Shown here in pieces: positions 28,858 to 37,006 of a stretch of DNA of 64,000 bases. Each line of letters starts with the position of its first letter. Within the stretch, counting starts at the first letter, position 1. This DNA comes from Sphingobacterium sp. FBM7-1. GTDB taxonomy: Bacteria > Bacteroidota > Bacteroidia > Sphingobacteriales > Sphingobacteriaceae. The position numbers and the translations under genes were made by a program. The notes under the pieces are model-generated. The model was not told where the DNA came from. It ran no database searches and saw only the letters and a program-made list of their open reading frames with translations. The stretch spans positions 248,001 through 312,000 of the forward strand of contig NZ_JAJEWJ010000001.1 of NCBI RefSeq assembly GCF_020687765.1, given 5' to 3'.

Positions 28858-29676
28858 CGCGGTTAGGAACTCGTTTATTGCACGATTGAACGTGTCGGGC
28901 GCTTCCAAGTTTGGAAGATGTCCGCAGCCGGAAAGTTCTATAAATTTCGCGTCTGGTATAGTTGTGTTTAATTCCTGCATATCCTCGGCAGAAGTAATTC
29001 GATCTTCACTACCCCGGACCAGGAGTGTTGGAACTTTAATATCTTTTAATGTATCGCTCGTATCGGTTCTGGCTGCTAAGGCTAAAAGGGTGGAGCACAT
29101 GCTTCGTACGCTGTTTCGGCGGATTGCACTTTTGATATATTCTACTGCCTCGGGTTTTTCTTGTATGCTTTGTTGCGAAAACACGTTTTCTACAAAACCT
29201 ATAGAAAATGGTCGACGTCCGTGGTTGAGTATTGCTTGTATGCTATTGAAACGTTTTTGTTTTCCCTCGTTGGAATCGGCTTTGCTATGGGTATCCACGA
29301 GAATAAGACCGGCTATTATTTCTGGAAATAGTTGATGGGCGCGTAGTGCAATGTATCCGCCCATAGAGACACCACAAACTATCGCTTTCTCTATACGCAA
29401 CTTTTCCATGAGTACCCGCATATCCTTCGCAAAAACATCTATGGAAAAAAAACCGTGTCCGCTGGTGGATAGACCGTGTCCGCGAATGTCCACAGCGATT
29501 CCGGTGACATCCTCGGGCAAGGCACGCAGTTGTTCACGCCACATATTCTTGTTAAAGGGGAATCCGTGTAAGAAAAGGATAGTGTGGCTAGATGTAGATA
29601 CTGATTTTTTAATCTGATAGGAGATACTGATATCTCCAACACGTAATTTATTGCTTTTTATAGAGCGTTCGGTCAT
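28849..29676 (-). CDS. Alpha/beta-fold hydrolase
   Basis: A 275-residue cytoplasmic hydrolase without a signal peptide. The oxyanion region is LFLHGFPFNKNMW, the nucleophile elbow GVSMGGYIALR, the Asp is in VRGSEDRITSAEDM, and the catalytic His in SGCGHLPNLEAP. These place it with the carboxylesterase/3-oxoadipate enol-lactonase-like group. The substrate is unknown. It is monocistronic. Confidence 0.9.
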   Translation of the reverse strand: MTERSIKSNKLRVGDISISYQIKKSVSTSSHTILFLHGFPFNKNMWREQLRALPEDVTGIAVDIRGHGLSTSGHGFFSIDVFAKDMRVLMEKLRIEKAIVCGVSMGGYIALRAHQLFPEIIAGLILVDTHSKADSNEGKQKRFNSIQAILNHGRRPFSIGFVENVFSQQSIQEKPEAVEYIKSAIRRNSVRSMCSTLLALAARTDTSDTLKDIKVPTLLVRGSEDRITSAEDMQELNTTIPDAKFIELSGCGHLPNLEAPDTFNRAINEFLTAIK

Positions 29677-29766
29677 AGAAATAAATTTAATACGAATGTA
29701 ATCATTTTTTAATCAGCAGCATATATAACGAGGAGGTGATTTAGTCGCTTTTTTTAGAAAAATAAT

Positions 29767-29802
29767 TTGGAAAAAAGGAAAAAGTGTCGATATTTGCATC
29801 AC
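29767..29802 (+). promoter_or_regulatory. Promoter of tRNA-Arg, copy 1
   Basis: TTG at 29767-29769 is followed after 19 bp by GATATTTG, and the core GATATTTGCATCAC at 29789-29802 recurs exactly upstream of the tRNA-Thr/tRNA-Arg pair near 63585. Predicted start is about 40 nt before the tRNA. A short inverted repeat (CAACAAC and GTTGTTG, 29807-29825) lies in the leader. Confidence 0.65.
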
Positions 29803-29841
29803 CAAACAACAACGAATTGTTGTTGGCGACATAAAAGTCCG

Positions 29842-29915
29842 CGCTTGTAGCTTAATTGGATAGAGCACCTGACTACGGATCAGGAGGTTAGGGGTTCGAC
29901 TCCCTTCAAGCGCAC
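29842..29915 (+). tRNA. tRNA-Arg (anticodon ACG), copy 1
   Basis: A complete cloverleaf: acceptor arms GCGCTTG and CAAGCGC, D-arm with GGATAG loop, anticodon stem CCTGA/TCAGG around CTACGGA with anticodon ACG, and T-loop TTCGACT. The end is a genomic A as discriminator; CCA is not encoded. It differs from the second tRNA-Arg at 63367 only by two compensatory base pairs in the acceptor stem. Confidence 0.97.
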
Positions 29916-29981
29916 TTTTTTACTTTTCTTTTAACCGCCGCGTCGTACTACATTTAAATTTACTTTTGATTTTAACTGCCT

Positions 29982-30167
29982 TTAGGCAGCGTCTTTGGTG
30001 TTTTTTACTAGACCTATGCCTGCAAAGAAAAAGATTAAGGCAATCACGCCGATAACGGTCAGCGATATATAGTCGGTATTTTTATTTATGAGTTCATACC
30101 CGGTGAAAATTAAGCCGATAATACCTAAGATAGTTAATATCGTTCCAAATATCCGTTTTACATTCAT
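29982..30167 (-). CDS. Small two-helix membrane protein
   Basis: A 61-residue protein with two hydrophobic segments (FGTILTILGIIGLIFTGYEL and LTVIGVIALIFFFAGIGLV) and basic N- and C-terminal ends. It resembles short Bacteroidota membrane proteins of unknown role. No operon partner is apparent. Confidence 0.65.
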   Translation of the reverse strand: MNVKRIFGTILTILGIIGLIFTGYELINKNTDYISLTVIGVIALIFFFAGIGLVKNTKDAA

Positions 30168-30270
30168 GATGTTATTTTTGATAGGTAAACAATGTTAATA
30201 CCCGAATGGTTTTTGGTGGATAGCAATTATAAAGATATAATGGCAAGTCTTCAATAGAAAGGCGGCATAA

Positions 30271-30306
30271 AATAGAAAAGCATCGGATCGCCGATGCTTT
30301 TCTATT
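30271..30306. terminator. Bidirectional terminator downstream of speA
   Basis: A 16-bp perfect stem (AATAGAAAAGCATCGG and its complement) with a 4-nt loop, ending 4 bp before the speA stop. On the - strand it is followed by CTATTTTATG. It terminates speA. Confidence 0.8.
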
Positions 30307-30309
30307 CCT

Positions 30310-31701
30310 CTACTGATATCCCAGCAATTTCATGACTTGTTTGGAGTTTTGCTCTTCTCCGAATACCTCGAAATTGAATGTTTCGTCTCGGTTCCGGCGA
30401 ATTAAAACGTGCTTAGGAGAAGGCAGTAAGCAGTGGTGTATCCCGCCATAGCCGCTTAGTACATCTTGATAGGCGCCGGTATGGAAGAAGCCGACGTATT
30501 GTAACTTACGTGTTTTCGGCATGAAAATCGAATCCATGTGGGCTTCCTGGTTGTAATAATCCTGACCATCACAGGTAATGCCCCCTAACGTAACACGCTC
30601 GTATTCAGAGTCCCAATTGTTTATGGCTAAAAGGATATATTTCTGATTGAGGGCCCAAACATCAGGGAGGTTGGTGATAAATGAACCGTCTATCATGAAC
30701 CATTTTTCCCGGTCGTTCTGCTGTTTTCGTCCCAATACTTTATATAAAATACCCGAAGCCTCCGCTACTGTATACTTGCCGAATTCGGTAATAATATCGG
30801 GTTCCATAACCTCATGGTGCGCACAGATTTGTTTGATGCGGTTAATGATTTCGTTTACCATGTATTCGTAATCGAAATCGTGTACCAGAGAGTCTTTAAA
30901 AGGCATGCCACCACCGATATCTAACGTGTCGAGATCTGGGTTTACCTTTTTAAATTTGCAGTATAAGGTAACGTATTTCTCCAGTTCATTCCAGTAATAC
31001 GGTGTATCGGAAATACCAGAATTGATGAAGAAGTGTAAAAGTTTAACTTTAAAATTCGGATTATTGACGATTTTGTTGTTGTAAAAATCAATTACGTCTT
31101 CTGATCGGATTCCTAAACGGGATGTATAGAATTGTGAATCGGGTTGTTCCTCCGATGCGATGCGAATACCCAACGCACATGGTTCGGCCAATTCAATTTC
31201 GTCGTCATAGAGGTTGAACTCTTCTTTGTTGTCTAATACCGGAATGATATTTTTAAAACCATCGTGAAGCATATCAATGATATATTGCTTATATTGATAG
31301 GTTTTGAAACCATTACATATCACGGTAATATCTTTGGTGACTGTTCCGGCACGCTCCAACGCATCAATCATGGGCATATCAAAGGCTGATGAAGTTTCCA
31401 AATGGATGTCATTTTTTAATGCTTCCTCAACGATATGTTTGAAATGGGATGATTTCGTGCAATAACAGTATTTATAACTGCCTCGATAGTCATTTTTTAA
31501 AATGGCCGTTTGAAACAAAATCTTAGCCTGTTGAATTTTTTTGCTGACGATAGGTAAGTAGGTAAAACGCAATGGGGTACCATACGTCTCTATCATCTCC
31601 ATCAAATTCAAATCATGGAAATACAATTCGTCGTCAATAACTTCGAATCCGTCTTGTGGAAAACCAACACTTAAATCAAGAAATTCCTGATAGCTTTGCA
31701 T
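30310..31701 (-). CDS. speA: Arginine decarboxylase (fold III PLP family)
   Basis: A 463-residue PLP enzyme of the alanine-racemase-fold decarboxylases, of the short Bacteroidota type that makes agmatine for polyamine synthesis. The PLP-lysine region is YKYCYCTKSSHFKHIVEEAL; LDIGGGMPFKDSL is the glycine loop, and GFFHTGAYQDVLSGYGGIHH carries the C-terminal catalytic region. A TATCTTTG element (- strand, 31718-31725) lies upstream. Substrate is inferred from family resemblance; ornithine or lysine cannot be excluded. Confidence 0.82.
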   Translation of the reverse strand: MQSYQEFLDLSVGFPQDGFEVIDDELYFHDLNLMEMIETYGTPLRFTYLPIVSKKIQQAKILFQTAILKNDYRGSYKYCYCTKSSHFKHIVEEALKNDIHLETSSAFDMPMIDALERAGTVTKDITVICNGFKTYQYKQYIIDMLHDGFKNIIPVLDNKEEFNLYDDEIELAEPCALGIRIASEEQPDSQFYTSRLGIRSEDVIDFYNNKIVNNPNFKVKLLHFFINSGISDTPYYWNELEKYVTLYCKFKKVNPDLDTLDIGGGMPFKDSLVHDFDYEYMVNEIINRIKQICAHHEVMEPDIITEFGKYTVAEASGILYKVLGRKQQNDREKWFMIDGSFITNLPDVWALNQKYILLAINNWDSEYERVTLGGITCDGQDYYNQEAHMDSIFMPKTRKLQYVGFFHTGAYQDVLSGYGGIHHCLLPSPKHVLIRRNRDETFNFEVFGEEQNSKQVMKLLGYQ

Positions 31702-31810
31702 TTTTTAGTATTTTTGGCAAAGATATACTTTCGTGATGAATACCTTGCTATATAGGTTTATATTTTTCCTGTTCATTCTCAGAAAGTTATAAATATTACG
31801 AAATAATTAC

Positions 31811-33595
31811 ATGGCGAATTCTATTCAACAGACTTTAATTGCACAGACAGTTCTAGCGGTGCGGGAGCTTTTTAGCGCGGATATTCCGGAGGCACAAATT
31901 ACTTTACAGGAAACTCGCAAGGAGTTTGACGGACATATCACGGTGGTCGTGTTCCCGGTAACACGTTTTTCGAAAAAGTCGCCTGAACAAACGGGTGCAG
32001 AGATCGGTGAATGGTTGAGCAGGAATGTTCAGGAGATAGCGGGATTTAACGTAATCAAGGGCTTTTTGAATATTAGTCTTTCTGATGCTTATTGGATTAG
32101 CATCGTTAACACGCAGTTAGTAAACTCGACGTTCGGCTCTTTCGATGCTAATGGAAAGAAAATAATGATCGAGTACAGCTCGCCTAATACGAATAAGCCG
32201 CTGCATTTAGGTCATATCCGGAACAATTTATTAGGCTATTCGGTTGCCGAGATTTTAAAAGCTTACGGTTATGAGGTGGTGAAAGCCAACTTGGTCAATG
32301 ATCGTGGGATTCATATTTGCAAATCGATGTTGGCATGGCAAAAATATGGAAATGGCGAGACTCCGGCTTCTTCAGGACTAAAGGGGGATCATTTGGTCGG
32401 AAAATATTATGTTATTTTCGATAAGGAATATAAGAAGGAGATTGAACTGCTAATAGCAGAGGGGCAAACGGAAGAGGATGCTAAAAAAAATGCGCCCTTA
32501 ATAAAAGAAGCGCAGGCGATGCTGCAAAAATGGGAGGCTGGTGATGTGGATGTAATTCAGCTATGGAAAACGATGAACGGCTGGGTTTATGCGGGGTTTG
32601 AGAAGACCTATACGCAACTGGGGGTTGACTTCGATCAATTTTATTATGAATCGGATACCTACTTGTTGGGAAAAGATATTATCCAGGAGGGATTGGATAA
32701 AGGGGTTTTCTTCCGGAAAGATGACAATTCGGTATGGATTGATTTGACGGAAGATGGTTTGGATGAAAAACTGGTTTTAAGGGGGGATGGAACTTCGGTC
32801 TACATTACGCAAGACCTCGGTACGGCACAATTGAAGTATGACGATTTTAAAGTGGATGAGTCTATCTATGTGGTGGGGAATGAACAAGACTATCACTTTA
32901 AGGTGCTTTTCCTGATTCTAAAAAAACTGGGGAAATCTTGGGCTGAAGGCTTGTATCATTTGTCGTATGGCATGGTGGATTTACCTTCGGGCAAAATGAA
33001 ATCTAGAGAGGGTACGGTTGTCGACGCGGACGATTTAATGTTGGAAATGCTAGAAACAGCTAAAACCCGAACGGAGGAGTTAGGGAAAACGGAGGGCCTA
33101 GAAGATGAAGAGAAAACGGCTTTATACCACACGATAGGGATGGGCGCCTTGAAATATTTCTTGCTGAAAGTCGATCCTAAAAAGAGGCTATTATTTGATC
33201 CGAATGAGTCTGTTGATTTTCAAGGCCACACGGGACCGTTTATTCAGTATACGCATGCACGAATAAAATCGGTACTGCGAAAAGCGGGCTATGGCGCTTC
33301 GCTGGCAGCAGGCAATCCTTCATCACTTTCTGTATATGAGCAAGAATTAGTACAAGCGTTGGTTAGGTATCCCGAGGTGCTGGAGGAGGCAGCAAAAGAA
33401 TTTTCACCGGCCCAGCTAGCTAATTATGCCTATGAGTTGGCGAAATTGTATAATAAGTTTTATCACGAAGAAACTATTCTGAAAGCGGAAGATGAAACGG
33501 TTAAGCATTTCCGTTTGCATTTATCGGCGGTTGCTGCTCGGATCATCGCGGAGAGTATGCGCTTGATGGGAATACAGGTTCCGGAGAGAATGTAA
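31811..33595 (+). CDS. argS: Arginyl-tRNA synthetase
   Basis: A 594-residue class I synthetase. It has the N-terminal Arg-tRNA synthetase add-on domain, the HIGH-type motif KPLHLGHIRNN, and a KMSKS-type loop that reads SGKMKSREGT, a known variant. The C-terminal anticodon-binding domain contains VQALVRYPEVLEEAAKEF, and the protein ends ESMRLMGIQVPERM. It is complete. The next gene starts 58 nt downstream on the same strand. Confidence 0.97.
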   Translation: MANSIQQTLIAQTVLAVRELFSADIPEAQITLQETRKEFDGHITVVVFPVTRFSKKSPEQTGAEIGEWLSRNVQEIAGFNVIKGFLNISLSDAYWISIVNTQLVNSTFGSFDANGKKIMIEYSSPNTNKPLHLGHIRNNLLGYSVAEILKAYGYEVVKANLVNDRGIHICKSMLAWQKYGNGETPASSGLKGDHLVGKYYVIFDKEYKKEIELLIAEGQTEEDAKKNAPLIKEAQAMLQKWEAGDVDVIQLWKTMNGWVYAGFEKTYTQLGVDFDQFYYESDTYLLGKDIIQEGLDKGVFFRKDDNSVWIDLTEDGLDEKLVLRGDGTSVYITQDLGTAQLKYDDFKVDESIYVVGNEQDYHFKVLFLILKKLGKSWAEGLYHLSYGMVDLPSGKMKSREGTVVDADDLMLEMLETAKTRTEELGKTEGLEDEEKTALYHTIGMGALKYFLLKVDPKKRLLFDPNESVDFQGHTGPFIQYTHARIKSVLRKAGYGASLAAGNPSSLSVYEQELVQALVRYPEVLEEAAKEFSPAQLANYAYELAKLYNKFYHEETILKAEDETVKHFRLHLSAVAARIIAESMRLMGIQVPERM

Positions 33596-33653
33596 TGTTT
33601 ATATTCGAACAAGTAGAAGTTTAATCGTTGCTAAAAATGAAAAAGGTAGGATA

Positions 33654-34853
33654 GTGCAAGGGAATTACGATGCCATTATTATTGGTGCAGGCGCTTGCGG
33701 TCTTATGTGTGCGGCACAAGCTGGCTTACTGGGAAAGCGTACCTTAGTTTTAGAAAAGAACGATAAACCTGGTGCGAAGATATTAATTTCGGGTGGCGGG
33801 CGCTGTAACTTTACTAACCTTTATACGTCTCCAGAAAATTTTGTAACGGCAAATCCTCATTTTCTACACGCTGCTTTCTCTCAATGGACGGTGGAGGACA
33901 CCTTGTCGTTTTTTGATACGTTTGGCGATATTCGAGGCGAGGAAAAAACACTGGGGCAGCTTTTTCCCAAATCGAATAAAGCAAAAGATATTGTCGCGGT
34001 TTTTACGCGGCTACTTTATGAGACGGGGCAGGATATTTGGTTGCGTACGGAGGTGAAATCTGTTATGCGCGAAGGCGAAGGTTATACAATATTATTAACG
34101 CGAGAGGGAGAGAACCAGGAGCTTTTTTGTAAGAAGGTGGTTTTTGCATCGGGTGGTTTACCGGTTGCCAAACTAGGTGCTTCGGATTTTGCGCTGAAGA
34201 CGGCGCGGCAGATGGGGTTACAAATTGTAGAGATTGCCCCGGCCTTGGTGCCGCTCACCATTACGGGGAAGGATGCTTCCTGGTATACGGCACTTGCGGG
34301 TAACACGATTTTTTCCCGCGTATCTAATACGCGAATTTCGTTTGAAGAGAACATTTTGTTTACGCACTGGGGTTTGAGCGGCCCTGCTATTTTACAGATA
34401 TCGTCTTATTGGCGTGCCGGCGAGCGCTTCACGATCGACCTACTTCCTAAATTTGATATAACGGAATTGATTAGAAAGGAGCGTTTGGCGGGAGGAAAAC
34501 GTACTGTTGGTCAGCTTTTGAACGATTATTTCACGAAAAAGATGGTGGAAGCCTTCGGAAAATATCTCCCAATTGGTTTAAAGATTGCTTCGATGGGAAA
34601 GGCAGATGCAAAATTGATAGCGGATACAATTCATAAATTTATGGTCAAACCCGCGGGTGACAAAGGGTACGACAAAGCTGAGGTGATGCGGGGTGGTGTC
34701 TCGACGGATGAACTTAATCCGCGTACTTTGGAAACTAAAAAATATCGAGGATTGTATTTCGGTGGAGAAGCGGTGGATATAACGGGCTGGCTCGGTGGTT
34801 ACAACTTTCAATGGGCTTGGGCATCAGGCTTTTTGATTGCACAGGATTTATAA
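33654..34853 (+). CDS. HI0933/BaiN-type flavoprotein
   Basis: A 399-residue FAD/NAD(P)-binding oxidoreductase. The dinucleotide motif AIIIGAGACGLMCAAQAG lies at the N-terminus, followed by KILISGGGRCNFTN, which is a hallmark of this family, and the C-terminal FGGEAVDITGWLGGYNFQWA. Physiological substrate is unknown; family members include bile-acid and 4-oxoacid reductases. The start is GTG with AAAGGTAGG upstream. Confidence 0.9.
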   Translation: MQGNYDAIIIGAGACGLMCAAQAGLLGKRTLVLEKNDKPGAKILISGGGRCNFTNLYTSPENFVTANPHFLHAAFSQWTVEDTLSFFDTFGDIRGEEKTLGQLFPKSNKAKDIVAVFTRLLYETGQDIWLRTEVKSVMREGEGYTILLTREGENQELFCKKVVFASGGLPVAKLGASDFALKTARQMGLQIVEIAPALVPLTITGKDASWYTALAGNTIFSRVSNTRISFEENILFTHWGLSGPAILQISSYWRAGERFTIDLLPKFDITELIRKERLAGGKRTVGQLLNDYFTKKMVEAFGKYLPIGLKIASMGKADAKLIADTIHKFMVKPAGDKGYDKAEVMRGGVSTDELNPRTLETKKYRGLYFGGEAVDITGWLGGYNFQWAWASGFLIAQDL

Positions 34854-34867
34854 TTTTATTACCTTTG
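34837..34867 (+). promoter_or_regulatory. Promoter of RNase P RNA
   Basis: TTG at 34837-34839 and TACCTTTG at 34860-34867 are 20 bp apart. The predicted start falls near 34872, the 5' end of the P1 helix. The promoter overlaps the 3' end of the flavoprotein gene. Confidence 0.7.
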
Positions 34868-34871
34868 CGGC

Positions 34872-35260
34872 GAAGCAAACTGGTTCTATCGCTGTCTTGC
34901 CCTTGGGCGGGAGAGAGGAAAGTCCGGGCAACATAGGGCAACACGCTTCCTAACGGGAAGGCTCTTATGAAAATAGGAGACAGAAAGTGCCACAGAAAAT
35001 ATACCGTCATGCCTCAAGGTGTGATAAGGGTGAAAACGTGAGGTAAGAGCTCACGGTTTTGTATGGTGACATGCATTACGGTAAACCTCGTGTGTTGAAA
35101 GACCAAATAGGTTACGAAAATCGAAAGCGGCTCGTTTTCTCCCGAATTTTCGGGATTCGTAATGGGTAGGTTGATGGAGCTTGTGTGTGAATGCAAGCCT
35201 AGATAAATGATAGAAATCCAAAAAACTTGGATACAGAACCCGGCTTACAAGGTTTGCTTC
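34872..35260 (+). ncRNA. rnpB: RNase P RNA (bacterial type A)
   Basis: The catalytic RNA of ribonuclease P, which trims tRNA 5' leaders. The conserved core GAGGAAAGTCCGGGC lies at 34914 onward. CACAGAAA with ATACCG follows near 34990, and ATACAGAACCCGGCTTA closes the core near the 3' end. The ends form P1 (GAAGCAAAC at 34872-34880, GTTTGCTTC at 35252-35260), followed by a run of T that serves as terminator. Length is about 389 nt. Confidence 0.95.
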
Positions 35261-35314
35261 TTTTTTTTTAATAAAAGATACTTATATTAGTTACTTACCA
35301 AGCTGAACATATAA

Positions 35315-36682
35315 ATGACGACAATCTTAATCATTGACGATGAACGTCCCATAAGGAGCTCGTTACGCGATATTTTGGAGTATGAAGATTATAAAGTCCT
35401 GGATGCTGATAATGGGTTTGATGGATTGGATATTCTGAAGAAGGAAAAAATAGACCTCGTTTTATGTGATATCAAAATGAATAAAATGGACGGCATGGAG
35501 GTTTTGACAGAGGCTCAAACCATCTGTGACACGCCTTTTATCATGATTTCCGGACACGGTACCATTGAGACGGCAGTTGAGGCCGCCAGGAAAGGAGCTT
35601 TTGACTTTTTGGAAAAGCCGCTGGATCTCAACAGGTTGTTAATCACGGTACGTAACGCGTTGGAGAAAGGTGTATTGGTGAAGGAAACAAAAGTTCTCAA
35701 GAAGAAGGTTTCCAAAACCAAGGAGATATTGGGGGATTCCCCGACAATCAGCCTCATAAAAGAAACAATAGATCGGGTGGCACCTACGGAAGCTCGTGTG
35801 TTGATTACAGGAGAGAATGGATCTGGTAAAGAATTGGTGGCACATTGGCTTCATGAGAAATCTGCGCGCGCTAGTTCTCCTTTAGTAGAGGTGAATTGTG
35901 CTGCTATTCCTTCAGAATTAATAGAATCGGAATTGTTTGGGCACGAAAAGGGTTCTTTTACGTCGGCTGTGAAACAGCGCATCGGGAAGTTTGAACAAGC
36001 GAACGGGGGGACATTGTTTCTTGATGAGATCGGAGATATGAGCCTTTCGGCACAAGCGAAGGTGTTACGTGCTTTACAGGAAAATAAGATTACGCGGGTA
36101 GGTGGAGAAAAAGAAATTGATGTGAATGTAAGGGTGATTGCCGCTACCAACAAAGATTTACTGAAAGAGATCGAAAATGGCAACTTTCGAATGGACTTGT
36201 ACCATCGTTTGAGTGTTATTTTAATTCACGTACCGTCATTGAAGCAACGGATGGCGGATATTCCGCTTATCGCATCTAGTTTTTGTGAAGAGATTTGTGG
36301 CGGATACAATACGCCAACTAAAGAGATTACTCCTGGTGCGATGCAAGCGCTACAAGCTTTGCCTTGGACGGGAAATATCCGCGAGTTACGGAATATGATT
36401 GAAAGGTTGATTATTTTGAGCGATAAAAAAATCACCGAAAAAGATGTCTCGCTATACGCTAATCCTACGAGTCAGACAGTTAATGGGAATACGGAAGACT
36501 CCCTTAATTTTAATCAATTCGAGTCCTTTCAGGATTTTAAGGATTATGCAGAAAAAGAATTCATCAATTTTAAATTGAGTAAAAATGGTTGGAATGTTTC
36601 AAAAACGGCAGACGACATTGGCATTCAACGTAGTCATTTATATCATAAGATTGAAAAATTTGGTTTAAAGCGGGTAGACTAG
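35315..36682 (+). CDS. Sigma-54-dependent response regulator (NtrC family)
   Basis: A 455-residue activator with three domains. A receiver (1-120) carries the phosphoacceptor Asp52 in CDIKMNKMDG. A central AAA+ domain (about 145-370) has Walker A GENGSGKE and the Walker B-region LFLDEIGDM. A C-terminal Fis-type helix-turn-helix (NGWNVSKTADDIGIQRSHLY) ends the protein. The sigma-54-contacting loop reads GSFTSA where GAFTGA is canonical. No sensor kinase is adjacent, so the signal is unknown. A consensus sigma-54 promoter lies at 14918 in this window, but a link is only possible, not shown. Confidence 0.95.
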   Translation: MTTILIIDDERPIRSSLRDILEYEDYKVLDADNGFDGLDILKKEKIDLVLCDIKMNKMDGMEVLTEAQTICDTPFIMISGHGTIETAVEAARKGAFDFLEKPLDLNRLLITVRNALEKGVLVKETKVLKKKVSKTKEILGDSPTISLIKETIDRVAPTEARVLITGENGSGKELVAHWLHEKSARASSPLVEVNCAAIPSELIESELFGHEKGSFTSAVKQRIGKFEQANGGTLFLDEIGDMSLSAQAKVLRALQENKITRVGGEKEIDVNVRVIAATNKDLLKEIENGNFRMDLYHRLSVILIHVPSLKQRMADIPLIASSFCEEICGGYNTPTKEITPGAMQALQALPWTGNIRELRNMIERLIILSDKKITEKDVSLYANPTSQTVNGNTEDSLNFNQFESFQDFKDYAEKEFINFKLSKNGWNVSKTADDIGIQRSHLYHKIEKFGLKRVD

Positions 36683-36689
36683 CTTATAC

Positions 36690-36724
36690 AAAAAAAGTGA
36701 TGGAGGTTTTCCATCACTTTTTTT
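36690..36724 (+). terminator. Terminator of the sigma-54 activator
   Basis: A 15-bp perfect stem (AAAAAAAGTGATGGA and complement) with loop GGTTT, ending in a run of T. Its 3' end abuts the stop of a short - strand open frame. Confidence 0.9.
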
Positions 36725-36869
36725 AATCATTGAATTTTCGTTTCTGCCGCCTATAAAGGACGACGACAATAGCCAAAAGTATAATCGCTCCGACAATAAT
36801 CGCCGCTGTTGGTGATGTTTCTTGACCTTGTGTAGGTATATGTTGTTCCGTAAGAAGAATAAGTGCCAT
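36723..36869 (-). CDS. Possible 48-residue membrane protein
   Basis: The - strand encodes 48 residues starting MALILLTEQHIPTQGQETS, then a single transmembrane helix (AAIIVGAIILLAIVVVLY), then a basic tail RRQKRKF. The arrangement of a short polar N-end, one helix and positive C-end is what a small inner-membrane protein would show. A weak GGTAAAG precedes the start. It is too short for certainty. Confidence 0.4.
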   Translation of the reverse strand: MALILLTEQHIPTQGQETSPTAAIIVGAIILLAIVVVLYRRQKRKFND

Positions 36870-37006
36870 CTTTACCATAACTTAAAACTATTTAAAATGT
36901 ATAACTAGATAACATAATGCTTTTTCAATTAAAAAGCAAATATATCTATGCAAAGATGAGGCCTTTTTGATTAAAAGGTGTTAAATAAATATTAAGGGTA
37001 GTTTAA

